Below are positions 18,372 through 24,232 of a DNA stretch of 24,232 nt, piece by piece (the stretch's first letter is position 1; every line of letters begins with the position of its first letter). The translations under genes were made by a program, and so were the position numbers. The notes under the pieces are model-generated. The model made no database searches and was not told the origin of the DNA. It worked only from the letters and a program-made list of their open reading frames with translations. The DNA is from Mycoplasmataceae bacterium. Lineage in GTDB: Bacteria > Bacillota_I > Bacilli_A > Mycoplasmatales > Mycoplasmoidaceae. Location of the stretch: the NCBI GenBank assembly GCA_020024755.1, contig JAHHTH010000009.1, positions 1 to 24,232 on the forward strand, written 5' to 3'.

Positions 18372-19805
18372 ATGAAACTAAATTTAAAGAATAATCGTTT
18401 TGAACACAAATTGCTAACTAGATCATTAGCTATGGGATATCCTTTTACTCAAACAAACTTCATTGATAAAAATGGTATTTATTTAGGTAATACAATTGAT
18501 AACCAACCAATAGTAGTAGATTTTTTTAAAAAGAATAATGAACGTAATTCACACTCTTCTGTAATATTTGGTATGAATGGTAAGGGTAAAACAATGCTTA
18601 TATCAAAACTAATTAAAGATAAGGCATTAAATACCAATAACAAGGTTATTGTTATAGATCCAAAGCGTGATTACAAGAATTTAGTTACAAATATGGGTGG
18701 AGTATATATTGATATGTCTGGTGTAGCTAAAGATTGTCCTAGCTTTAATCCATTCGAAGTATTTGTTAAGCATTATGAAGATAATACTAATCCCTTATTA
18801 ATGCACTATAGATTCTTATCAGATTTTTTTAAGATTCTATTTCCTGATATTACATTACAACAACAATCAATGTTAGATAATGCAATAAGATCTGCATATA
18901 CTAACAAAGGAATAAAAGAACATACTGACTTTACGAAATTAAATTCTAAGAGCTATCCAATTATTGAAGATGTCTACAAAGAAATCAATAAGCTTAAATA
19001 CAAAGAAGCTAATGATTTAATGAATCGTAATACTATCCTAGCTTTCTTAGAAAACTATAGAGGTGATGGTAACTATAATTCAATTTGAAATAAACCTACA
19101 AACATCAATGTAGATAAAACTCATTTGATATGTTTTGATATTCAAAAGCTAATTACATCATCATCAGGAGATAATAACTTAGCTAATGCTCAATTATTTT
19201 TAATGCTGAAATGAATGTATTCTCAAATAGTTGAAAATAAGGATCATAATGATAAGTTAAAAAAAGGACAAGAATTAAGATGAATTGATATTTTTGTTGA
19301 TGAAGGACATGTACTAACAACTCACAAAAATAAAACTCCTCTTCACTTCTTGTTCACAATGTATAAAACAATTCGTGGATTTAGTGGTGGTGTTCATTTC
19401 ATTACACAAAACATTGCTGGGTTAGTTGGCAATCACGATACTAAAGAAATGACTACTGGTATGTTAGACAATGCTCAATATCTGTTTATCTTTGGCTTAG
19501 CTCCAAATGATATAAAAAACCTAGATGCATTGTTTGATATAATTGGTGGATTAACTGATGCTGAAAAAGACTTTTTATCAGCAGCACAAATTGGAGAATG
19601 TATCTTTGCTCCATTTACTAAGCTAAGATTTAATCTTAAAGTAAAAATTACTGCTATTGAACAAAAAGTATTTAAAGAAGAAATTGACTATTCTAAGATA
19701 GATGATTACTTTCCTAAGGAAGAATCTAATGAAACTGAAGCTAATACTTCTACTATGGAATCCATTATAATTGATGATGAAGAGGCAGAAGATGGGCAAC
19801 AATAA
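18372..19805 (+). CDS. VirB4/TraE-type secretion ATPase, 477 aa
   Basis: Starts two bases after the previous stop. Residues 67-74 are a canonical Walker A (GMNGKGKT), DPKRDYKNL follows the first strand, and Walker B is IDIFVDEGH with the acidic pair at 310-311. A downstream HFITQNIAG matches the TQN motif of VirB4/TraG-type ATPases. Several UGA-Trp codons split it in standard code. At 477 residues it is shorter than full VirB4 (about 650-800), because the N-terminal domain is carried by the preceding gene. It powers the secretion channel. The end is acidic and overlaps the next gene by 14 bases. Confidence 0.9.
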
Positions 19806-20208
19806 TAAAGAAAGAGTAGTCATCTATCTACGTAAAGATCTAAAACGTAAGCTTGATGATAATGTTCTAAAGTTTGAAAAGAAAACATTAAGCCATCAAG
19901 TTAATGAATTATTAGATTATGCTTTTAATAATAAGCTACAAGATCGTGATGAAGATGTGCTTAATACCCTAGCTACTAAAATTATTAATGTTTTATCAAA
20001 GGCTAATACTGATACTATTAATGATTTTAAAAAGGAACAACAAAAACAATTTGATATTGTCCAAGCTCTTTTAAAATCAATTAAGATGTATTCAGTAGCT
20101 AATAATAATGTTAGTGATGTAGATGACTCTATTTTACAAGTTAAAAAGTCAGCATATATTGAGAATGATTTTAGAGAGACTATTGAAAAGATACAAAAAA
20201 AGAAATAG
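19792..20208 (+). CDS. Ribbon-helix-helix protein with helical tail, 138 aa
   Basis: ATG 19792 lies behind GAGG within the end of the ATPase gene. The N-terminal 45 residues (ERVVIYLRKDLKRKLDDN then LSHQVNELLDYAF) fit a beta strand plus two helices of an RHH DNA-binding fold. The rest is a long charged helix. As last gene of the secretion operon it could be a relaxosome accessory protein that binds oriT, or a repressor of the transfer promoters at 14621-14858. Codon use and UGA pattern match the operon. Confidence 0.65.
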   Translation: MGNNNKERVVIYLRKDLKRKLDDNVLKFEKKTLSHQVNELLDYAFNNKLQDRDEDVLNTLATKIINVLSKANTDTINDFKKEQQKQFDIVQALLKSIKMYSVANNNVSDVDDSILQVKKSAYIENDFRETIEKIQKKK

Positions 20209-20215
20209 TAGTAGT

Positions 20216-20244
20216 TTGACATAACAACTACTCTACCTTATAAT
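20216..20244 (+). promoter_or_regulatory. Perfect consensus promoter for antisense RNA a
   Basis: TTGACA (20216-20221), a 17-base spacer and TATAAT (20239-20244). The second antisense promoter at 20362 shares the spacer words TAAC..CTACTCTAC, so the two arose by duplication. Confidence 0.85.
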
Positions 20245-20300
20245 AAAGATAGAATAAGTAGTAAAAGTATTAATATTATGATAATTAAGTTTTTATCCAT
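20238..20300 (-). CDS. Hydrophobic mini-protein 1, toxin-like, 20 aa
   Basis: ATG 20298-20300 to TAA 20238-20240 encodes MDKNLIIIILILLLLILSLL, a short charged start followed by an uninterrupted membrane helix. It is paralogous to the mini-protein at 20384 (shared DK then IIIILILL). No good ribosome site is seen: the region before ATG is AAGTATTAATACTT, a self-complementary sequence that may hide the start. The whole frame lies under the plus-strand antisense RNA (20251-20319). Size and composition are those of type I toxins such as Fst, Ldr or TisB. Toxicity is inferred. Confidence 0.6.
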   Translation of the reverse strand: MDKNLIIIILILLLLILSLL

Positions 20301-20319
20301 AAGTATTAATACTTTTTTT
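20251..20319 (+). ncRNA. Antisense RNA a (antitoxin candidate)
   Basis: Begins 6-7 bases after TATAAT 20239-20244 and ends in a T-run (20313-20319). Its terminator uses a 13-bp stem AAAAGTATTAATA / TATTAATACTTTT. It is complementary to all but the last codons of mini-protein 1 and covers its start and upstream hairpin, so pairing would block translation. Confidence 0.7.
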
Positions 20320-20333
20320 GTAGCTTAGAATAA

Positions 20334-20358
20334 AAAACCTCCAACTTAATGGAGGGAA
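20334..20358 (-). terminator. Terminator between the two mini-protein genes
   Basis: On the minus strand CCTCC-ATTAAGTT-GGAGG is followed by TTTTTTATT. It ends the transcript of mini-protein 2 before mini-protein 1, so the two modules are transcriptionally separate. Confidence 0.75.
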
Positions 20359-20361
20359 AAC

Positions 20362-20390
20362 TTGACATAACTGCTACTCTACATTATAAT
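20362..20390 (+). promoter_or_regulatory. Perfect consensus promoter for antisense RNA b
   Basis: TTGACA (20362-20367), 17-base spacer, TATAAT (20385-20390). Match to the sigma-70 type consensus is complete in both boxes. Confidence 0.85.
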
Positions 20391-20503
20391 GAAGTTAGTA
20401 TCAGTGTTAATAGGATTAGTATGATAATGATAAAAGTTTTATCAATATTCATATTCATCCTTTTTTTGTAGCTTCGTCAAGTTTTTTGTAATCCAATTTC
20501 CAT
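20384..20503 (-). CDS. Hydrophobic mini-protein 2, toxin-like, 39 aa (or 22 aa)
   Basis: The longest start is ATG 20501-20503 with AGGAGG three bases upstream, giving 39 residues: a basic stretch (MEIGLQKTWRSYKKRM, one UGA-Trp) and then a membrane helix FIIIILILLTLILTSL. Internal ATGs at 20456-20458 and 20450-20452 sit behind AAAAAAAGG and would give a 24- or 22-aa form closely matching mini-protein 1. Two initiation sites may be used, or the upper one may couple to the lower. Antisense RNA b covers the helix-coding part and the inner ribosome site. A structured leader (20504-20668) precedes it. Toxin role inferred from layout. Confidence 0.6.
20397..20467 (+). ncRNA. Antisense RNA b (antitoxin candidate)
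   Basis: Expected to run from about 20397 to the T-run at 20461-20467. It folds as one long hairpin: GGATTAGTATG / CATATTCATCC outside and TGATAAAA / TTTTATCA inside. It is perfectly complementary to mini-protein 2 from its inner ribosome site to a few codons before the stop. Confidence 0.7.
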
Positions 20504-20668
20504 TAACCTCCTACTTATGCAGAGGTATATTATTCATCTTCAGCTGCATATCTTCCAATTAGTAAACCTTAATATACCTAGAAGTATAGAAGTGATTAAT
20601 GAAAAATCAGTTCCGCGCTACAATACGGAATGTGCTTCTGATATGGAGATAATAGAACTTGGATATAT
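20504..20668 (-). promoter_or_regulatory. Structured leader of mini-protein 2 (class IV)
   Basis: On the minus strand the leader starts near ATCCAAGTTCTAT and continues with CATATCAGAAGC, a diverged version of the core shared by other leaders here, and a hairpin TTCCG / CGGAA. Further down, two inverted repeats interleave: AGGTATATTA (20570-20579) with TAATATACCT (20523-20532), and TATGCAG (20544-20550) with CTGCATA (20516-20522). They cannot form as simple nested stems together, and the last arm ends just before AGGAGG (20507-20512). A TATGAT box lies upstream near 20675-20680. Confidence 0.55.
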
Positions 20669-20694
20669 TAAGTTTATCATATAGTTCTGATATA

Positions 20695-20725
20695 AATAAA
20701 AATAACAGGTAAATGCCTGCTATTC
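20695..20725 (-). terminator. Terminator after the 125-aa gene
   Basis: AATAGCAGG-CATTTA-CCTGTTATT (9-bp stem with one G-T pair) followed by TTTTATTT on the minus strand, just past TAA 20728-20730. Confidence 0.7.
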
Positions 20726-20727
20726 TG

Positions 20728-21105
20728 TTATCTATTAGCTCAGTATGTATCTATATTAAACTTTTTCTTACGTTGTATTGTATTGTAATCATTTTGAAGT
20801 TGTTGTAGATCTCTTTCATTCTTGTGTTTGAATTCATCTAATGAATTAGCTCATGTGTGAACATTTACTCATTCATCATTAATTAAAACACTTGCTAAAT
20901 CGCAATTGTTATCTTTAATGAAGTCAGTAGCTAGTAAATTACTTTTATATGTAGCTAAACGCTTATCATATTGTAGTTGTTCTACTAATAGCTTTTTACA
21001 TACCTGTACAAATTTTGGATAATTTGTATTTTGCAAATCAGATAAATATTTTAATTGATCTAATTGTGTTTCATCGTCTAAATAGATTGTGTTAAAGTTG
21101 CTCAT
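20728..21105 (-). CDS. Hypothetical soluble helical protein, 125 aa
   Basis: ATG 21103-21105 follows AAGGAGAAC. Three UGA-Trp codons are read through to TAA 20728-20730. The product starts MSNFNTIYLDDETQLDQLKY and is largely helical, with alternating acidic and basic segments and a basic Gln-rich end. No known domain recognised. It is controlled by a class I leader (21106-21236), like the SSB-like gene, and has its own terminator, so it belongs to the group of leader-controlled accessory genes. An anti-defence or establishment role is only a guess. Confidence 0.65.
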
Positions 21106-21236
21106 TTTGTTCTCCTTAGGTTTGATTAACTTTGAAATTATCCAAACTCTAAGTAGACAAAACAAAAAGAACAAGCCATGGGGCTTGCTCTCTGGTATTT
21201 ATATTGAAAAGATAGAATTTGGATATTTATATTCTA
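21106..21236 (-). promoter_or_regulatory. Class I leader RNA of the 125-aa gene
   Basis: Extended -10 TGCTAGAAT (about 21230-21238), then TATCCAAA (21218-21225) pairing with TTTGGATA (21139-21146). Between them lie core TTCTATC ... CAATATAAATACCAGAGAGC and hairpin CAAGCC-CCAT-GGCTTG followed by TTCTTTTTGTTTTG, which is a good attenuator. The segment at 21193-21220 is complementary to small RNA C at 22884. The ribosome site AAGGAGAAC lies after the closing stem. Confidence 0.65.
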
Positions 21237-21246
21237 GCATAGATAA

Positions 21247-21278
21247 TAAAAAAGTAGCAGGTATAATACCTACTACTT
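21247..21278 (-). terminator. Terminator of the third DUF16-like gene
   Basis: Same AGTAG-AGGTAT hairpin and T-run as at 66-96. The following promoter of the 125-aa gene starts immediately after it. Confidence 0.75.
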
Positions 21279-21291
21279 CCGATATTTCTAT

Positions 21292-21612
21292 CTATTTTAA
21301 CTCAGCTTTAATATTTCAACCGTGAGATTTAGCTTCAGATTGAAGCTCTTTAACAGCAACTGTTAGATCATCAACCTTAGTATCAAGAGTATCTAGTCTA
21401 GTATTGACTTGTTTAAAACCAGTAATTACTAGATCCTTTAGTTCTTTTAATTCTGCTTTAAGTTCAGACATTTCATTTTTCTTCACTTTATAATCTCCGA
21501 ATGTAACAATACCAACAGTATTATTATTTTTATCTGTATTAAACTCTATTGAAATTATTTCTCTATTTTTATAATAGTCATCAAACTGAGGTTTATTTTT
21601 AATTTTAGCCAT
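21292..21612 (-). CDS. DUF16-like coiled-coil protein, 106 aa, divergent head
   Basis: The C-terminal coiled coil (VNTRLDTLDTKVDDLTVAVK, then SEAKSHGWNIKAELK) is almost identical to the copies near the window ends. The N-terminal 60 residues differ (MAKIKNKPQFDDYYKNREI, IVTFGDYKVKKNEMSELKAE) while keeping the same motif order. That mosaic points to recombination or to diversification of the head domain on a constant coiled coil. It has a class III leader nearly identical to that at 804-899. TAG is at 21292-21294 after one UGA-Trp. Confidence 0.7.
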
Positions 21613-21706
21613 ATACTGCCTTTCTATCCAAGTATAAATAACCTAGATAGCAAAATACAAGCTAAGAGCTTGCTTTCTGGTATATTGGTATAGAACTTGG
21701 ATAGTA
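21613..21706 (-). promoter_or_regulatory. Class III leader RNA of the 106-aa DUF16-like gene
   Basis: Near-identical to 804-899. The closing stem is CTATCCAAGT/ACTTGGATAG (21695-21704 with 21624-21633), with the core CCAGAAAGC and the hairpin CAAGCT-CTT-AGCTTG. A TATAAT box (about 21708-21714) overlaps the end of the upstream terminator. The segment 21678-21698 is complementary to small RNA B. Confidence 0.65.
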
Positions 21707-21718
21707 TTATTATAATAT

Positions 21719-21744
21719 AAAAAAAGATAGGCCTAAGCCTATCT
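21719..21744 (-). terminator. Terminator of the DprA-like gene
   Basis: GATAGGC-TTAG-GCCTATC with seven T residues on the minus strand. Confidence 0.8.
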
Positions 21745-21787
21745 CTTACACAATTTGGGCAGTAGTGTTTCTGATAATAAGGGTTTA

Positions 21788-22501
21788 TTAGTTTGAGATT
21801 GTATTTACTAATTTAAGATTAAATCTTTTGATTTCACTTTCGCTATATTGCTTTAAGCTTGTAACACCAATAGTTCTTTTTTCAAATTTGAATAATGGTT
21901 CAAGATATTCAAATGCTTGAATATTCTTATCACCTAACATAATTGACATTTTAGAGATACCAAGTAATAATCTTTCATTAGTTTGTTCAACATCAATATC
22001 TGCTTTCTTAACTTCAAAAGGAATTTCTGTAATGAATAAACAATTATCATAATTCCCTAAGAATCCAATATCACTATTTTTATATTGATTAGTGATTAGG
22101 ATAATCTTATAACCATCTTCTAAAAGTTTTTCTACATTAGATTGCATTTCATTGTTATATAAAATTGCATATACTTTATCTTTATCAATAATTGATTTAG
22201 TTCAATTATCATAAGATGTATTACCTCATAAAGAAATAATGTTTTCTGGATTAGCTAGTAAAGAGTTATTTCCAGCATGGAAGATAGTTAATGGTGGCAT
22301 ATAAATGCTTTTGAAGTTTTCAGGATATTCATCATCAATAATAGATATGAAGTTATCGTTGTATTTATCTCTAAGTGATTGAACTTGTTCGATTGTTACA
22401 TCTTCTTTAGCTTTAATAGCATCATAAATCTTTTCTCAATTGCCCTTATATTTTAATGAGAAGTGAAGGATTACCTTCTTCATTCCATTTCTAGTTTTCA
22501 T
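21788..22501 (-). CDS. DprA/Smf-like protein, 237 aa
   Basis: ATG 22499-22501 to the stop at 21788-21790, with three UGA-Trp codons. Residues 50-95 carry a DprA-style entry (DDEYPENFKSIYMPPLTIFH then AGNNSLL), followed by a Rossmann-like region (KVYAILYNNEMQ, GYKIILITNQYK). The usual GSR and SGLARGID motifs of DprA are not visible, so this is a short, diverged relative. DprA binds single-stranded DNA and loads RecA. On a conjugative element it may act on the incoming strand. A class II leader controls it and small RNA A is its likely antisense regulator. Confidence 0.6.
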
Positions 22502-22636
22502 GTTGTTCTTTCTACCTTATAGGATTTTGGTTTAACGTTCTATGAACGATCCAAACCCTATACAACAAAAAGAACAAGCCATGGGGCTTGCTCTCTGGTA
22601 TTTTATTGACATAGAATTTGGATATTTAGAGTATAT
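22502..22636 (-). promoter_or_regulatory. Class II leader RNA of the DprA-like gene
   Basis: A minus-strand TATACT box (about 22628-22634) precedes ATCCAAA (22617-22623), which pairs with TTTGGAT (22549-22555). Inside are core TTCTATGTCAATAAAATACC and AGAGAGC, then hairpin CAAGCC-CCAT-GGCTTG with TTCTTTTTGTT. A second hairpin CGTTC-TAT-GAACG lies between the closing stem and the start codon. Bases 22596-22618 are complementary to small RNA A along 23 positions if two G-U pairs are allowed. Confidence 0.65.
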
Positions 22637-22649
22637 CACATAATTTAAT

Positions 22650-22678
22650 TTGTAAATTATTTTTTTGTGTACTATAAT
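22650..22678 (+). promoter_or_regulatory. Promoter of small RNA A
   Basis: TTGTAA (22650-22655), 17-base spacer, TATAAT (22673-22678). The RNA start falls at about 22684, exactly where the antisense segment begins. Confidence 0.7.
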
Positions 22679-22683
22679 GATTA

Positions 22684-22750
22684 TGGTATTTTATTGATAT
22701 GGAATTATCATATTCGAAGCAGTAGTTATATTTAATAGCTACTGCTTTTT
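22684..22750 (+). ncRNA. Small RNA A, antisense to the DprA-like gene leader
   Basis: Its first 23 bases (22684-22706, beginning TGGTATTTTATTGATATGG) match the complement of the class II leader except for two substitutions that leave G-U pairs. It then folds back (ATATG / CATAT) and ends in GCAGTAG ... CTACTGC with TTTTT, a factor-independent terminator. It is the first of three tandem RNAs sharing the same terminator stem. Confidence 0.65.
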
Positions 22751-22752
22751 CA

Positions 22753-22781
22753 TTGACAATCATTTATATATCTATTACAAT
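22753..22781 (+). promoter_or_regulatory. Promoter of small RNA B
   Basis: TTGACA (22753-22758), 17-base spacer, TACAAT (22776-22781): one base from full consensus. It starts three bases after the T-run of small RNA A. Confidence 0.75.
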
Positions 22782-22786
22782 AGTAT

Positions 22787-22850
22787 TGGTATATTGGTGT
22801 TAGAACTTATTAACATCGTAGCAGTAGTTTCTGATAGCTACTGCTTTTTT
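22787..22850 (+). ncRNA. Small RNA B, antisense to the DUF16-like leaders
   Basis: Begins TGGTATATTGGTGTTAGAAC. It matches the complement of the class III leaders (871-891 and 21678-21698) in blocks of 12 and 8 bases separated by a 2-for-1 base change. Internal hairpin TGTTA / TAACA, then terminator GCAGTAG-TTTCTGATAG-CTACTGC with six T residues. Confidence 0.65.
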
Positions 22851-22872
22851 AATCAAATTAACTTATATTGGT

Positions 22873-22955
22873 TATAATATTAGTGGTATTTATATTGAAA
22901 TATAGAATTTAATCTATATTGAGCAGTAGTCATTTGGCTATTGCTTTTCTTTTTA
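22873..22955 (+). ncRNA. Small RNA C, antisense to class I leaders (with its -10 box)
   Basis: TATAAT at 22873-22878 (no clear -35) starts an RNA near 22884. Bases 22884-22910 match the complement of the class I leaders (21193-21220, 23491-23518) in blocks of 17 and 9 bases with a 1-for-2 base change. A hairpin ATATAGA-ATTTAA-TCTATAT follows, then terminator GCAGTAG / CTATTGC with a T-rich run. Confidence 0.6.
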
Positions 22956-22961
22956 TAATGA

Positions 22962-22988
22962 AAAATAGCAGTCATATGACTGCTACTT
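22962..22988 (-). terminator. Terminator of the SSB-like gene
   Basis: AGCAGTCAT-ATGACTGCT, a 9-bp palindromic stem, followed by ATTTTTCATT on the minus strand, directly past the stop at 22991. Confidence 0.75.
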
Positions 22989-22990
22989 TA

Positions 22991-23422
22991 TTAATCTTTT
23001 GGTTCTAAACTCTTAGTTTGTGATATTGTGCGAATAGCTTTTCCAATTTGTTCTTCAACATCATCTTCATTATTAATTTTATCCATTACTAGATCAATGT
23101 CTTTGTCTGAATAACCACATTCTTTTAATGTTTTAATAACTTCTGCAGCTATAGTTGGAACTAAAGCGTTGATGATCATTTGTTGTTTGTAGATAAATTT
23201 ACCATCCTTTTCCATTTTAGATTGTCTAGGATATCAATCTACAATTTCAACTCATTTGTCGTCTTCGATATAGTCAATAATGTCTTTATCAAAGCTAGCA
23301 CATTCAATGAATCCATTAGATGTAGCTAGTTGGAATGCAATAAACTTATCTGTTTTTTTAGATTTGTTTACTCTACCAATATTTTTGTAAGGTTTAGTTG
23401 TACCAATAATTGTTCTGCTCAT
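22991..23422 (-). CDS. SSB-like OB-fold candidate, 143 aa
   Basis: ATG 23420-23422 follows AAGGAG; two UGA-Trp codons. The first 90 residues follow the outline of single-stranded DNA-binding proteins: an initial strand and GRVNKSKKTDKFIAFQLA, then GFIECASFDKDIIDYIEDDKW and VEIVDWYPRQ, and a final IINAL strand before a helical acidic tail (YSDKDIDLVMDKINNE). It lacks the DDxPF-type tip. Similarity is by pattern only. SSB genes are frequent in early-entering regions of conjugative plasmids. It sits beside the DprA-like gene and under a class I leader. Confidence 0.5.
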
Positions 23423-23533
23423 AATAATTCTCCTTCGATTATGTCCAAATTCATAGATATAAAAGAAAAAGCAAGCAGAAGCTTGCTCTCTGGTATTTAT
23501 ATTGAAAAGATAGAATTTGGATATTTATATTCT
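23423..23533 (-). promoter_or_regulatory. Class I leader RNA of the SSB-like gene
   Basis: Extended -10 TGCTAGAAT, then TCCAAATTC (23513-23521) pairing with GAATTTGGA (23444-23452), 9 bp. Inside are the core ATACCAGAGAGC and the strongest attenuator of the set, GCAAGC-TTCT-GCTTGC followed by TTTTTCTTTT. The segment 23491-23518 is complementary to small RNA C. Confidence 0.65.
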
Positions 23534-23589
23534 AGCATAGATAATAAAAAAGTAGCAGGTATAATACCTACTACTTCCGATATTTCTAT

Positions 23590-23868
23590 CTATTTTAACT
23601 CAGCTTTAATATTTCAATCATGAGATTTAGCTTCTGATTGAAGTTCTTTAACAGATACGGTTAGATCATCTAATCTAGTATTAACTTGCTTAAAACCTTC
23701 ATCCATTTTTTCCATAAGTTGATCAAACTGACTTTTCTTCACCTTAACATCCCCTAATGTAATAGTATAAGTAATTTTACCATCTTTAGTGGACTTAGGA
23801 GTAATGGAATCAATCGTTCTAGATTTATAATCTAATTCAAACTGAGCTTGGTTTTGTACTTTAGCCAT
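23590..23868 (-). CDS. DUF16-like coiled-coil protein, 92 aa, identical copy
   Basis: Same sequence as the gene at 110-388, including the UGA-Trp and the KAELK end. It lies directly upstream of the SSB-like leader, with its own terminator at 23546-23576. If the contig is circular with overlapping ends, this is the same gene as 110-388. Confidence 0.7.
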
Positions 23869-23941
23869 TGATATATCCTTAACAATATTATTATATAGAA
23901 AAAGTAGCAGGTATAATACCTACTACTTCCGATATTTCTAT

Positions 23942-24220
23942 CTATTTTAACTCAGCTTTAATATTTCAATCATGAGATTTAGCTTCTGATTGAAGTTCTT
24001 TAACAGATACGGTTAGATCATCTAATCTAGTATTAACTTGCTTAAAACCTTCATCCATTTTTTCCATAAGTTGATCAAACTGACTTTTCTTCACCTTAAC
24101 ATCCCCTAATGTAATAGTATAAGTAATTTTACCATCTTTAGTGGACTTAGGAGTAATGGAATCAATCGTTCTAGATTTATAATCTAATTCAAACTGAGCT
24201 TGGTTTTGTACTTTAGCCAT
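23942..24220 (-). CDS. DUF16-like coiled-coil protein, 92 aa, second identical copy
   Basis: Identical to the copies at 110 and 23590, 352 bases upstream of the latter. The ribosome site AAGGATAT is the last thing in the window. It is either a real tandem duplicate or a product of assembly through the 352-bp repeat. Where position 480 has a divergent long variant in the left copy, this copy remains of the short type. Confidence 0.6.
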
Positions 24221-24232
24221 TGATATATCCTT

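Larger units (their letters stand above)
23549..24232. repeat. Tandem 352-bp DUF16-like units at the right end
   Basis: 23549-23900 and 23901-24232 (the latter cut by the window end) are copies of the unit at 69-420. They look identical in coding and terminator parts. Confidence 0.8.

Noticed and set aside
19917..20222. 101-aa minus-strand frame rich in Cys and Phe
   Set aside because: Complement of the RHH protein gene; it has no ribosome site and its composition is typical of an antisense reading.
20869..21174. Upstream start for the 125-aa gene giving a hydrophobic N-terminus
   Set aside because: That extension would lie in the leader and its closing stem; AAGGAGAAC places translation at ATG 21103-21105.
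22640..22990. Possible CRISPR array from the repeated GCAGTAG/TGGTAT words
   Set aside because: The repeats are promoter, antisense segment and terminator modules of unequal length; there are no constant-length repeats and spacers and no cas genes.
23330..23623. 97-aa plus-strand frame spanning the SSB-like leader
   Set aside because: It crosses a promoter, an attenuator and a terminator of the minus-strand genes and shares sequence with 21089-21325 only because those elements are repeated.

Overview
The window reads as a mollicute (Mycoplasma-type) conjugative plasmid, or a very similar integrated element. Base composition is strongly A+T-rich. Almost every long gene only becomes continuous when UGA is read as tryptophan. 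One surface gene carries a mollicute-style lipobox signal peptide. I cannot name the species. Coiled-coil proteins resembling the DUF16 type point loosely to the pneumoniae-like branch. Bases 1-479 repeat 23481-23959, so the molecule may be a circle of about 23.5 kb whose contig ends overlap.

Layout. (1) 1-4866, minus strand: tandem coiled-coil DUF16-like genes, then a surface operon of an 858-aa membrane-anchored protein and a 408-aa leucine-rich-repeat lipoprotein. (2) 4867-9118: an A+T-rich control region with a structured RNA candidate and phased AGAG repeats, then a plus-strand maintenance operon (ribbon-helix-helix protein, small protein, ParA, degenerate second ParA, zinc-ribbon protein, two small proteins). 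A convergent HTH-like gene follows on the minus strand. (3) 9418-10497: a region with a long inverted repeat, a putative replication initiator, and five TTGGGGTA iterons beside an A+T-rich stretch, a textbook iteron origin. (4) 10498-14620, minus strand: small membrane protein, relaxase and VirD4/TraG coupling protein. (5) 14859-20208, plus strand: type IV secretion operon with small pilin-like, VirB6-like, VirB3/VirB4-N-like and VirB4 ATPase proteins, plus an RHH protein. (6) 20216-24232, minus-strand accessory genes: toxin-like mini-proteins, a 125-aa unknown, DUF16-like proteins, a DprA-like protein and an SSB-like protein.

Two RNA-based systems stand out. At 20216-20503 two hydrophobic mini-proteins (20 and 22-39 aa) are each covered by an antisense RNA driven by a perfect TTGACA-17-TATAAT promoter, the layout of a tandem type I toxin-antitoxin module. 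At 22650-22955 three tandem small RNAs each start with a stretch complementary to the 5' leader of different plasmid genes (DprA-like, DUF16-like, SSB-like and the 125-aa gene). Those leaders share a core, a closing stem and, in three of them, an attenuator-like hairpin with a T-run, so small RNA and leader classes look like matched pairs. I know of no named family for either system.

The genes together make a self-transmissible element. The Rep protein and iterons replicate it, and ParA with the RHH protein partitions it. The relaxase and coupling protein process and deliver DNA to the VirB-like channel. The DprA/SSB-like genes may protect incoming single strands, the surface proteins may mediate contact, and the antisense RNAs may restrain toxin and accessory gene expression.
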